Of a stretch of DNA of 5,119 nucleotides, positions 1-5,119 are shown piece after piece (the stretch's first letter is position 1; each line of letters starts with the position of its first letter). The position numbers and the translations under genes were made by a program. Origin of the DNA: DASZTU01 sp035493835 (GTDB lineage Bacteria > Pseudomonadota > Alphaproteobacteria > Rhizobiales > Devosiaceae); contig DATJHO010000163.1 of NCBI GenBank assembly GCA_035493835.1, positions 1 to 5,119 of the forward strand, read 5' to 3'. The notes under the pieces are model-generated. The model made no database searches. It saw only the letters and a list, made by a program, of their open reading frames with translations, and was not told the origin of the DNA.

Positions 1-61
1 CCCTCGCCAGTGCCTTCCGAGCCGAGCGGAAGGGGAGGCCCTGAGGCGAGGTTGGGCGTCG
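1..61 (-). other. Structured 5' leader or start of an ncRNA (partial)
   Basis: This is the expected 5' end of the transcript from the adjacent leftward promoter. On the minus strand it can form an outer 7-bp stem (CCTCGCC at 45-51 with GGCGAGG at 2-8) enclosing an inner 7-bp hairpin (CCTTCCG at 27-33 with CGGAAGG at 13-19, 7-nt loop). There is no convincing start codon with a ribosome binding site, and no tRNA, SRP RNA or RNase P signature that I recognise. It may be a 5' untranslated leader or the start of a small RNA. The window edge cuts it off, so its class cannot be settled. Confidence 0.4.
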
Positions 62-67
62 GCGCGG

Positions 68-95
68 AACATAGTGGCTAGCCCCTCGCTGTCAA
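68..95 (-). promoter_or_regulatory. Sigma-70-type promoter firing leftward
   Basis: Read on the minus strand, a perfect TTGACA -35 box (90-95) is followed after a 16-bp spacer by TATGTT (68-73), a good alphaproteobacterial -10 box. Transcription would start near position 60 and run out of the left edge. The promoter lies downstream of the stop of the minus-strand SPOR-like gene and points the same way, so it probably serves the next gene or RNA to the left as a separate unit. The boxes are seen directly; activity is inferred. Confidence 0.7.
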
Positions 96-149
96 CCGCA
101 ATTCGGCGCAACCCGAAAGAGGCTTGAGGAGAATGGCGACGGGGCCGGC

Positions 150-170
150 CGGGGCGGGCGCTATGCCCCG
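150..170 (-). terminator. GC-rich hairpin just after the SPOR-like gene
   Basis: Directly after the TAG stop, the minus strand reads CGGGGC, nine bases, then GCCCCG, a perfect 6-bp GC stem. No U-rich tract follows; the next bases are again C/G-rich. It could slow polymerase or stabilise the 3' end, but it lacks the second half of an intrinsic terminator. Low-confidence call. Confidence 0.25.
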
Positions 171-1478
171 CTACGGGATCTCGGCGGCAGGGAGAAGATC
201 GGTCCCGACATAGGGCATTGGCGTACAGCCAACGCCGGTGGCGTCGACCTTGGCACAGAGCTCGGCGGCCTTGCTGATGTCCGGAATCGGGCCCGCCACC
301 AGCACCTTGCCGCCGCTGCCGCCCGGATCGTCGGCTAGGAGCGGCGACGTGCCGACGAGCATCACCCCAATCTTCGAGGCCAAATCCTGCCAGGCGCCCA
401 ATGCGCTGCCGGGCTCGACCGGCGCGCCGACGGCAATGCCGATCTGGCGGGCATTCGCCTTGGGCGAGGGCGAAGAGGGTTTTGCCGAGGTCTGCAGGAT
501 ATTCAACGCCTGCCCGCTGCTGGCAAATTGGGCCTTCTGGGCCGGGTCGGGGAGATCGCCCACAAGCTGCTGCGGTCGCGTAAGAGGCACGGGAGCCTTT
601 TCCGCAAGCTGCGCGGGATGGGCAGGAGGCTGAATTCTTGCCGTTCTCAAGGGCGCCGGCCGGGGCAGGGGCGGCATCGCCGCCTGCAGGTGATCCGCGT
701 GCTGGGTTGCCTCGGGCGATGAGACGATCGCCTTCGGTTGAACGTCGATCGATGGCTTGGACGGCGCCGCGCGGCTATCGACAGCGGCGAACAGGCGTGC
801 CGCCCAGGTCATCGCGTTGCTACCCTGCGCCGGGCTCTTCTCGTGATCCTGTGCGGTGACGGCCGTAACCACGGGGCCGGTCGGCGCTTGCGCCGGGATC
901 GCCACCGGGGCGGTCGTCGGCTGCCTGGCCATGGCCGGCTCGATTGTGGCGAGGCTCGGCGGCGGCAGCGGAATGACCACGGGTTGGCTGACTTTCGGCG
1001 TCAACGCTGGAGGCAGGGGCTGTTCAACCGCAGGGGCAGACCGAATGGACTCCGGCGCCGGAACCCTGGGCGAAAAGCCGTGCTGCACGGGATCGATCGA
1101 GCCGGTCAGCGTTGAAGTGTCGATGGCACCGGAGATGGGGATGGTTGCCGTAAGCCTCGGCAATCGCGCGGCCAGGGTGCCGACTTCCGAGCGGACGGAG
1201 GCGGTATTCGCCTCGGCCGAGTCGGCCCGCGCCGCCAGCTGGTCGCTCGTTGCCCCCAGACGTGCCTCCTCGGCCGCAAGCGCTGTGAGCTGCGTCCTGA
1301 CCTCGCCGATGCCGTAAGCCGCAATCGCGCCCCGGGAGGCGTGCAAGCTTGCGAAGAACTGCTCCGGCATCAGCCCCGAGAGGCTGGTAAGGAACAGGGC
1401 CAGCACGCAGCTTCCTCCTGCGACTGCCCCCCAGAGCCTGACGTCGGATTGGCGAAATTGATCAATTGCCCGTGCCAC
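171..1478 (-). CDS. Single-pass membrane protein with coiled coil, Pro-rich linker and C-terminal SPOR-like domain
   Basis: I do not recognise this 435-aa protein as a named family. From a GTG start it has a short Arg/Asp-rich cytoplasmic N-terminus, one hydrophobic segment at about residues 16-37 (LWGAVAGGSCVLALFLTSL), and an Ala/Glu/Leu-rich, coiled-coil-like stretch at about 59-105. A long Pro/Ala-rich low-complexity linker follows at about 136-338, and a compact C-terminal domain at about 343-429. That domain reads like a SPOR fold: a beta start (IGIAVGAP), a helix, GKVLVAGPI, then a helix and strand with two cysteines (LCAKVDATGVGC, Cys408 and Cys418). SPOR domains commonly bind denuded peptidoglycan in the periplasm, often at the septum; an N-in, C-out topology fits this. 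GTG is chosen because GGAAGA lies 6 nt upstream; the frame stays open to a TTG at 1589. It is divergent from glmU. The reading frame is confident, the SPOR assignment moderate, the role inferred. Confidence 0.75.
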   Translation of the reverse strand: MARAIDQFRQSDVRLWGAVAGGSCVLALFLTSLSGLMPEQFFASLHASRGAIAAYGIGEVRTQLTALAAEEARLGATSDQLAARADSAEANTASVRSEVGTLAARLPRLTATIPISGAIDTSTLTGSIDPVQHGFSPRVPAPESIRSAPAVEQPLPPALTPKVSQPVVIPLPPPSLATIEPAMARQPTTAPVAIPAQAPTGPVVTAVTAQDHEKSPAQGSNAMTWAARLFAAVDSRAAPSKPSIDVQPKAIVSSPEATQHADHLQAAMPPLPRPAPLRTARIQPPAHPAQLAEKAPVPLTRPQQLVGDLPDPAQKAQFASSGQALNILQTSAKPSSPSPKANARQIGIAVGAPVEPGSALGAWQDLASKIGVMLVGTSPLLADDPGGSGGKVLVAGPIPDISKAAELCAKVDATGVGCTPMPYVGTDLLPAAEIP

Positions 1479-1484
1479 AATCGT

Positions 1485-1490
1485 TCTTCC
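1485..1490 (-). promoter_or_regulatory. Ribosome binding site that favours the GTG start
   Basis: On the minus strand GGAAGA lies 6 nt before the GTG at 1478. Other in-frame starts further up, GTG at 1511 and TTG at 1589, have weaker upstream purine tracts, and using them would extend the protein across the divergent regulatory region. This site is the main reason for the chosen start. Confidence 0.5.
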
Positions 1491-1500
1491 GTGCCGAATA

Positions 1501-1515
1501 CCTCGAATCACGAGG
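1501..1515. repeat. Inverted repeat CCTCG-AATCA-CGAGG
   Basis: A perfect 5-bp inverted repeat with a 5-bp spacer, 23 bp upstream of the GTG start of the SPOR-like gene and about 100 bp upstream of glmU. It could be a repressor or activator half-site pair, or a small hairpin in the 5' leader of the minus-strand mRNA. Symmetry is seen directly; a regulatory role is a guess, since a 5-bp repeat can occur by chance. Confidence 0.35.
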
Positions 1516-1606
1516 CTTTCGAAGAGTTTACCATCCCCGAACGCATTATCGCTTTCCCAAGGCCTTCCTGCGATAAATGTACACAACAACGAATGGCAGG
1601 CACGAC

Positions 1607-1610
1607 GAGG
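1607..1610 (+). promoter_or_regulatory. glmU ribosome binding site
   Basis: GAGG lies 5 nt before the ATG at 1616. This fixes the glmU start there rather than at the in-frame ATG at 1577, which would add 13 residues not expected ahead of the conserved nucleotide-binding N-terminus of GlmU. Confidence 0.7.
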
Positions 1611-1615
1611 TAGGC

Positions 1616-2968
1616 ATGACGGAGCTGCTGACGATTATCCTGGCGGCGGGCGAGGGTACCCGCATGCGCTCGGCGGTCCCCAAGGTTTTGCACCGGGTGG
1701 GCGGGCTGCCGATCATTGGCCACGTGGTGAAGGCGGCCGTTGGCGCCGGGGCGGGCGGGGTGGCCGTGGTGACGGCGCCTGATCATGACAAGGTACGCGT
1801 GAGCGTTTCGGCCATGGCGCCGGGCGCCCGCTTCTTCGAGCAGGTTGAGCGCCGGGGGACGGCTCACGCCGCCTCCATGGCCCGGCCGCTGTTCGAGGCA
1901 GCGGATGGCTATGTGGCCGTGGTCTATGGCGATCACCCGTTGCTCCGGCCGGAAAACTTCAGGCTGGTGACCGATCGGCTCGACGCCGGCATGGATGCGG
2001 CCATCCTCGGCTTCATCCCCGCCGATCCGACCGGCTATGGCCGCTTCATCACCGACGGCGAGCGGCTGCTGGCGATCCGCGAACAGAAGGATGCATCGCC
2101 CGAGGAGCGCAAGATCGGGCTCTGCAATGCCTGCATCCTTGCGTTCCGGGCCGAGGTTTTCCGTGATCTGATCGATAAGGTTTCGCCTAACAATGCGCAG
2201 GGCGAATTCTACGTCACCGATCTGGTGGCGCTCGCCAATGAGGCCGGCCGCAAGGTCGGCTACGCGGTCGCGCCCGAGCGCGACGTGGTGGGCGTCAACG
2301 ACCGGGCGCAACTGGCGCGCGCCGAAAAGCTGTTCCAGGAGCTGCGGCGGGACGATTTCATGACCGCGGGTGTCACCCTCCACGATCCCGACACTGTCTA
2401 TTTTTCCTACGACACCGAGCTTGGACGGGATGTCACCATCGAGCCGAACGTCTTTTTCGGCCCGGGCGTCAAGATAGGCGATGGGGTGAGCATACGTGCT
2501 TTTAGCCATATCGAAGGTGCTATTGTCGGGGCGGGCGCAACCGTGGGACCATTTGCCCGCCTCCGGCCGGAGGCGATGGTGGGGGAGGGCGCTCACATCG
2601 GCAATTTCGTCGAGATCAAGAAGGCCGAGATCGGCAAGGGCGCCAAGGTCAACCACCTGACCTATGTCGGTGACGCCACGATCGGCGCGGGCACGAATGT
2701 GGGCGCCGGCACGGTCACCTGCAATTACGACGGCATCAACAAGCACCGCACGATCATCGGCGAAAACGCCTTCATCGGCTCGAACACCTCGCTGGTTGCG
2801 CCGGTGAGCGTGGGCGATGGCGCCTATATCGCCTCGGGCAGCGTCATCACCGGGGACGTAGAGGCCGATGCATTGGCGCTCGGCCGCGCCCGCCAGGCGA
2901 ACAAGCCGGGCTACGCGTCCAAGATCCGCGCCCGCGCGCAAGCAATCAAAGCGGCCAAGCAGAAATAG
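1616..2968 (+). CDS. glmU: Bifunctional GlmU: glucosamine-1-phosphate N-acetyltransferase / UDP-GlcNAc pyrophosphorylase
   Basis: This cytoplasmic enzyme acetylates glucosamine-1-phosphate with acetyl-CoA, then couples the product to UTP to give UDP-GlcNAc, the precursor of peptidoglycan and lipid A. The 450 aa match the usual family length (456 in E. coli). The N-terminal uridylyltransferase domain (about 1-230) has LAAGEGTRM with PKVLH (Lys23), Gln76, GTAHA (81-85), YGD (Asp106), Glu156, Asn171, NNAQGEFY and GVND (Asn228). The C-terminal left-handed beta-helix (about 250-450) shows hexapeptide repeats and the acetyltransferase residues Arg317, Lys335, His347, Tyr350, Asn361, Asn370 and Tyr371, aligned by eye to E. 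coli. Oddities: Cys173 stands where Gly usually follows Asn-Thr/Ser, and His107 sits inside GDxPL. It is the first gene of a likely operon with glmS, 13 bp downstream. Confidence 0.97.
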   Translation: MTELLTIILAAGEGTRMRSAVPKVLHRVGGLPIIGHVVKAAVGAGAGGVAVVTAPDHDKVRVSVSAMAPGARFFEQVERRGTAHAASMARPLFEAADGYVAVVYGDHPLLRPENFRLVTDRLDAGMDAAILGFIPADPTGYGRFITDGERLLAIREQKDASPEERKIGLCNACILAFRAEVFRDLIDKVSPNNAQGEFYVTDLVALANEAGRKVGYAVAPERDVVGVNDRAQLARAEKLFQELRRDDFMTAGVTLHDPDTVYFSYDTELGRDVTIEPNVFFGPGVKIGDGVSIRAFSHIEGAIVGAGATVGPFARLRPEAMVGEGAHIGNFVEIKKAEIGKGAKVNHLTYVGDATIGAGTNVGAGTVTCNYDGINKHRTIIGENAFIGSNTSLVAPVSVGDGAYIASGSVITGDVEADALALGRARQANKPGYASKIRARAQAIKAAKQK

Positions 2969-2971
2969 GAG
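2967..2971 (+). promoter_or_regulatory. glmS ribosome binding site overlapping the glmU stop
   Basis: AGGAG begins inside the glmU TAG stop codon and sits 10 nt before the glmS ATG at 2982. The spacing is slightly long but usable. The overlap suggests that translation of glmS is coupled to termination on glmU. The short gap leaves no room for a glmS-type ribozyme or other leader element. Confidence 0.6.
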
Positions 2972-2981
2972 CGACCCAGGG

Positions 2982-4808
2982 ATGTGCGGCATCATCGGGA
3001 TTATTGGCGTCGAACCCGTGGCCGGGCGGCTGGTCGAGGCGTTGAAGCGCCTCGAATATCGCGGCTATGACAGCGCGGGCGTGGCGACGCTGGAGCGCGG
3101 TTCAATCAGCCGGCGCCGGGCCGAGGGCAAACTCAACAACCTTGCCGCCAGGCTCGAGAGCGATCCCCTCGGCGGCACCATCGGCATCGGCCACACTCGC
3201 TGGGCAACTCATGGTGGCCCGACCGAGAATAACGCGCATCCGCACGCGACGGCGAAGGTCGCGGTTGTGCACAACGGCATTATCGAGAATTTTCGCGAGC
3301 TGCTGGCAGATCTGGCGACCGATGGCTACCTGCCGAAGTCGCAGACGGACACCGAGGTCGTGGCGCTGCTGGTCACCCGCGAGCTCGACAACGGGCTTGG
3401 GCCCGAGGACGCGGTGGCCGCAACCTTGAAGCAGATCCGCGGCGCCTTCGGCCTCGCTTTTCTCTTCGCCGGCGAGGAGGAAATGCTGATCGCCGCGCGC
3501 AAGGGTTCTCCGCTCGCAATCGGCTTCGGCAAGACCGAGATGTTTTTGGGTTCCGACGCCTTTGCATTGGCGCCCTTCACCAATTCAATCGCCTATCTCG
3601 AAGAAGGCGACTGGGCCGTGGTTACCCCGAAAGGGGCAGTGATCCGCGACTTCGAAGGCAACCCGGTTGAACGCCCCCGGACAACATCAAGTGCCTCGGC
3701 CCTGCTGGTGGAAAAGGGCAATCACCGCCACTTCATGGCCAAGGAGATTTTCGAGCAGCCCGAGACCATCACCCACACGCTGACCCATTATGTGGACATG
3801 GCCGAGGAAGCCGTGGCGCTGAAGGATCGGCTGCCTTTCGACTTTGCCGAACTGCCGAGGCTTACCATCTCGGCGTGCGGCACCGGCTACCTCGCCGGGC
3901 TGGTGTCGAAATACTGGTTCGAGCGCTACGCGCGGCTGCCGGTCGATGTCGATGTCGCCTCCGAATTCCGCTACCGCGAGCCGCCGCTCGATCGGGGCGG
4001 CGTGGCGCTGTTCATCTCGCAATCCGGGGAAACCGCCGACACCCTCGCCGCGCTGCGTTACTGCGCCGCGCACGGCCAGTCGCTGGCCTCGATCGTCAAT
4101 GTGCCGGAATCGACCATCGCGCGGGAATCCGACGTGGTGTTCCCGACCCTCTGCGGACCAGAAGTGGCGGTCGCCTCGACCAAGGCGACCACGGCGCAAC
4201 TGACTATCCTCGCGGCACTATCGATCGCGGCGGGCGAAGCGCGCGGCCACCTCGATCGGGCCAAGGCGCACGAGCTGGTTCGCGCGCTGGTGGAATTGCC
4301 GAGCGCGGTCTCGCGGGCGCTTTCGTCCGAGGGCGATATGGAGCGGATCGCCAAGCGGCTGTCGAAGGCCAAGGACGTGCTCTATCTCGGCCGCGGCGCG
4401 CTTTATCCGATCGCCCTGGAAGGTGCGCTGAAACTCAAGGAAATCAGCTACATTCATGCCGAAGGCTATGCGGCGGGCGAGCTGAAGCACGGACCGATCG
4501 CGCTGGTCGACGAGGCGATGCCGGTGATCGTGGTAGCGCCATCCGACGAGCTCGTGGAGAAGACGCTCTCCAACATGCAGGAAGTTTCCGCCCGGGGCGG
4601 GAAAATCATCCTGATCACCGACGAGCAGGGGGCGGAGACCGTTGGGCACGGGGTTGCCGACATCATCATCATGCCCAAGGTGCACCCTTTCGTGGCGCCG
4701 ATCCTGTCGCTGATCCCGGTGCAACTGCTGGCCTATCATACGGCCGTGATGATGGGGACGGATGTGGACCAGCCGCGGAATTTGGCCAAGAGCGTGACGG
4801 TGGAGTAG
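2982..4808 (+). CDS. glmS: Glutamine--fructose-6-phosphate aminotransferase (isomerizing), GlmS
   Basis: GlmS makes glucosamine-6-phosphate from fructose-6-phosphate and glutamine, the first committed step towards UDP-GlcNAc, in the cytoplasm. The 608 aa equal the usual length (609 in E. coli). The start MCGIIGIIG puts the catalytic Cys right after the removable Met; an upstream in-frame ATG at 2868 is rejected for this reason. The glutaminase domain (about 1-225) shows GHTRWATHG (70-78), VHNGIIEN (96-103) and TDTEV (122-126). RHFMAKEIFEQP (249-260) opens the isomerase part. The first SIS domain has CGTGYLAG (299-306) and ISQSGETADTLAALR (345-359); the second has GRGALYPIALEGALKLKEIS (470-489) and GELKHGP (499-505, with His503). 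The end, DQPRNLAKSVTVE, includes the conserved Lys603. Gly302 replaces the Ser of E. coli CGTS. It lies 13 bp after glmU and is probably co-transcribed with it. Confidence 0.98.
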   Translation: MCGIIGIIGVEPVAGRLVEALKRLEYRGYDSAGVATLERGSISRRRAEGKLNNLAARLESDPLGGTIGIGHTRWATHGGPTENNAHPHATAKVAVVHNGIIENFRELLADLATDGYLPKSQTDTEVVALLVTRELDNGLGPEDAVAATLKQIRGAFGLAFLFAGEEEMLIAARKGSPLAIGFGKTEMFLGSDAFALAPFTNSIAYLEEGDWAVVTPKGAVIRDFEGNPVERPRTTSSASALLVEKGNHRHFMAKEIFEQPETITHTLTHYVDMAEEAVALKDRLPFDFAELPRLTISACGTGYLAGLVSKYWFERYARLPVDVDVASEFRYREPPLDRGGVALFISQSGETADTLAALRYCAAHGQSLASIVNVPESTIARESDVVFPTLCGPEVAVASTKATTAQLTILAALSIAAGEARGHLDRAKAHELVRALVELPSAVSRALSSEGDMERIAKRLSKAKDVLYLGRGALYPIALEGALKLKEISYIHAEGYAAGELKHGPIALVDEAMPVIVVAPSDELVEKTLSNMQEVSARGGKIILITDEQGAETVGHGVADIIIMPKVHPFVAPILSLIPVQLLAYHTAVMMGTDVDQPRNLAKSVTVE

Positions 4809-4842
4809 GGCGGGGAGGGGCCGTTAGGCGGGGGCCAGAACT

Positions 4843-4870
4843 GAAAACAGAGATTCGCCTTCGCGGGAAT
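4843..4870 (-). terminator. Possible recG-side terminator in the left repeat arm
   Basis: On the minus strand the left arm reads ATTCCCGC, GAAG, GCGAAT, then CTCTGTTTTC, so transcription arriving from the recG side would also meet a hairpin followed by a U-rich run. The 2-nt deletion shortens the stem (ATTC and GC still pair with GC and GAAT around a bulge), making this the weaker of the two candidates. Together the arms could act as a bidirectional terminator for the convergent genes. Confidence 0.3.
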
Positions 4871-4961
4871 GACGTGGGGTATAGTCCACGGCCTGAGCAT
4901 TCGGCCTTGGTAAGTGCCAGGTTGGGCCGGTGGTTCAGCTTGAGAAATTTTCCTGCAGGTC

Positions 4962-4991
4962 ATTCTCGCGAAGGCGGGAATCTCCGTTTTC
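4962..4991 (+). terminator. Possible glmUS terminator in the right repeat arm
   Basis: On the plus strand the 8-bp hairpin of the right arm (4962-4981, GAAG loop, one G-T pair) is followed by CTCCGTTTTC, a short U-rich run. The position, about 155 bp after the glmS stop, is plausible for the end of the glmU-glmS transcript. The U-run is short and offset by 5 nt from the stem, so efficiency is uncertain. Confidence 0.4.
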
Positions 4992-5046
4992 CTTGCTCCC
5001 TTCCCGATAGCCCTGCCGCCTTTCCAACACTCCGCTCCCCTCCCAT

Positions 5047-5119
5047 TTACCCCGCGCGGATCAACTGCACCGCCTGATCCTTGCGGAAGACATAGAGCAG
5101 CGTCCGCAGCGCCTCGCCC
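5047..5119 (-). CDS. recG: 3' end of probable ATP-dependent DNA helicase RecG (partial)
   Basis: Only the last 23 residues are in the window: GEALRTLLYVFRKDQAVQLI followed by RAG and a TAA stop. The pattern of a Leu-rich helix, YxF, then a charged helix ending LIRAG is what I expect at the C-terminus of alphaproteobacterial RecG, the helicase that remodels stalled replication forks and recombination intermediates. A recG gene near glmS is, from memory, a common arrangement in Hyphomicrobiales, which supports the call. The gene converges on glmS, with 238 bp between the two stops. The fragment is too short for certainty, and no helicase motif is visible. Confidence 0.6.
   Translation of the reverse strand, partial: GEALRTLLYVFRKDQAVQLIRAG

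Larger units (their letters stand above)
1479..1615. promoter_or_regulatory. Divergent intergenic region of the SPOR-like gene and glmU
   Basis: These 137 bp must hold the promoters for both directions, unless glmU is transcribed from elsewhere. The region is clearly more A/T-rich than its flanks. Candidate -10-like boxes are GATAAA (1572-1577) on the plus strand and GATAAT (1545-1550) on the minus strand. Neither has a convincing -35 box at 16-18 bp, so I do not assign exact promoters. A perfect inverted repeat lies at 1501-1515. Confidence 0.45.
4843..4991. repeat. Two-armed REP/MITE-like inverted repeat
   Basis: Two long arms in inverted orientation flank an 85-bp core. The right arm (4959-4991) reads GTCATTCTCGCGAAGGCGGG and continues AATCTCCGTTTTC. 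The reverse complement of the left arm (4843-4873) matches it except for two substitutions and a 2-nt deletion within the GCGGGAAT half. Each arm is itself a hairpin: ATTCYCGC, GAAG loop, GCGGGAAT. Similar ATTCCCGC...GCGGGAAT palindromes are, from memory, common dispersed repeats in proteobacterial genomes (REP/BIME-type, and Neisseria dRS3 by likeness). I see no clear target-site duplication and no transposase here. Copy number elsewhere in the genome cannot be judged from this window. Confidence 0.75.

Noticed and set aside
133..213. A 26-codon plus-strand ORF after AGGAG
   Set aside because: AGGAG ends only 1 nt before the ATG, too close for normal initiation. The peptide is Gly/Ala-rich and its end overlaps the SPOR-like gene on the other strand.
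238..1317. Several plus-strand frames opposite the SPOR-like gene
   Set aside because: The minus-strand frame is longer, uninterrupted and gives sensible domains (membrane helix, coiled coil, SPOR-like end). The plus frames are short, mutually overlapping and compositionally odd.
2969..2981. A glmS ribozyme or GlmZ-type sRNA target before glmS
   Set aside because: Only 13 bp separate glmU and glmS, too short for a ribozyme, and no extended hairpin leader is present.
1508..2995. 495-codon minus-strand open frame antisense to glmU
   Set aside because: A shadow frame caused by GC-rich codon bias. The translation is rich in Arg/His/Asp/Ala with no recognisable motif, while the opposite strand encodes a clear full-length GlmU.
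3687..4739. Several minus-strand frames inside glmS (at 3687-4199 and 4218-4739)
   Set aside because: Low-complexity shadow frames opposite a highly conserved enzyme; no starts with convincing ribosome binding sites.
4812..4840. GGCC-containing G-rich stretch right after glmS as a terminator
   Set aside because: Only 4-bp GGCC/GGCC pairing is possible and no T-run follows. The hairpins of the downstream repeat are better candidates.
4843..4991. A CRISPR-like reading of the paired repeats
   Set aside because: There are only two copies, in inverted orientation, each self-complementary, with no regular spacers and no cas genes.
3875..5077. 400-codon plus-strand frame overlapping the end of glmS and running into the repeat
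   Set aside because: An out-of-frame shadow of glmS, Arg/Gly-rich and without any motif; it continues through non-coding repeat DNA and the recG end only by chance.

Overview
The window is GC-rich DNA with strongly G/C-biased third codon positions. It looks like the chromosome of an alphaproteobacterium, most likely of the Hyphomicrobiales (Rhizobiales), perhaps Devosia-like. The arguments are the glmU-glmS pair facing the end of a recG-like gene, alphaproteobacterial-type GlmU and GlmS sequences, and a TTGACA/TATGTT-type promoter. The genus is a guess from general likeness. No database search was possible.

Layout. At the left edge (1-95) the minus strand carries a near-consensus sigma-70-type promoter firing leftward out of the window. 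The expected 5' end of its transcript folds into two nested 7-bp stems, and the product lies outside the window. Next comes a minus-strand gene (171-1478) for an unrecognised single-pass membrane protein with a coiled coil, a long Pro/Ala-rich linker and a C-terminal SPOR-like domain. A 137-bp divergent intergenic region (1479-1615), holding a perfect CCTCG/CGAGG inverted repeat, separates it from glmU (1616-2968) and glmS (2982-4808). These two lie 13 bp apart on the plus strand and almost certainly form an operon. The 238 bp after glmS hold no gene, but contain a two-armed REP/MITE-like inverted repeat (4843-4991). The right edge (5047-5119) is the 3' end of a convergent minus-strand gene that looks like recG.

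How the genes fit together. GlmS makes glucosamine-6-phosphate from fructose-6-phosphate and glutamine. GlmU turns glucosamine-1-phosphate into UDP-GlcNAc, the precursor of peptidoglycan and lipid A. The intermediate step, done by GlmM, is not encoded here. SPOR domains typically bind peptidoglycan stripped of stem peptides, so the divergent gene may link the locus to cell-wall work at the division site, but that is inference.

Most of the window is ordinary housekeeping DNA. The parts worth a second look are the SPOR-like protein, the repeat element after glmS, and the promoter with a structured leader at the left edge. I found no convincing sign of a new multi-gene system.
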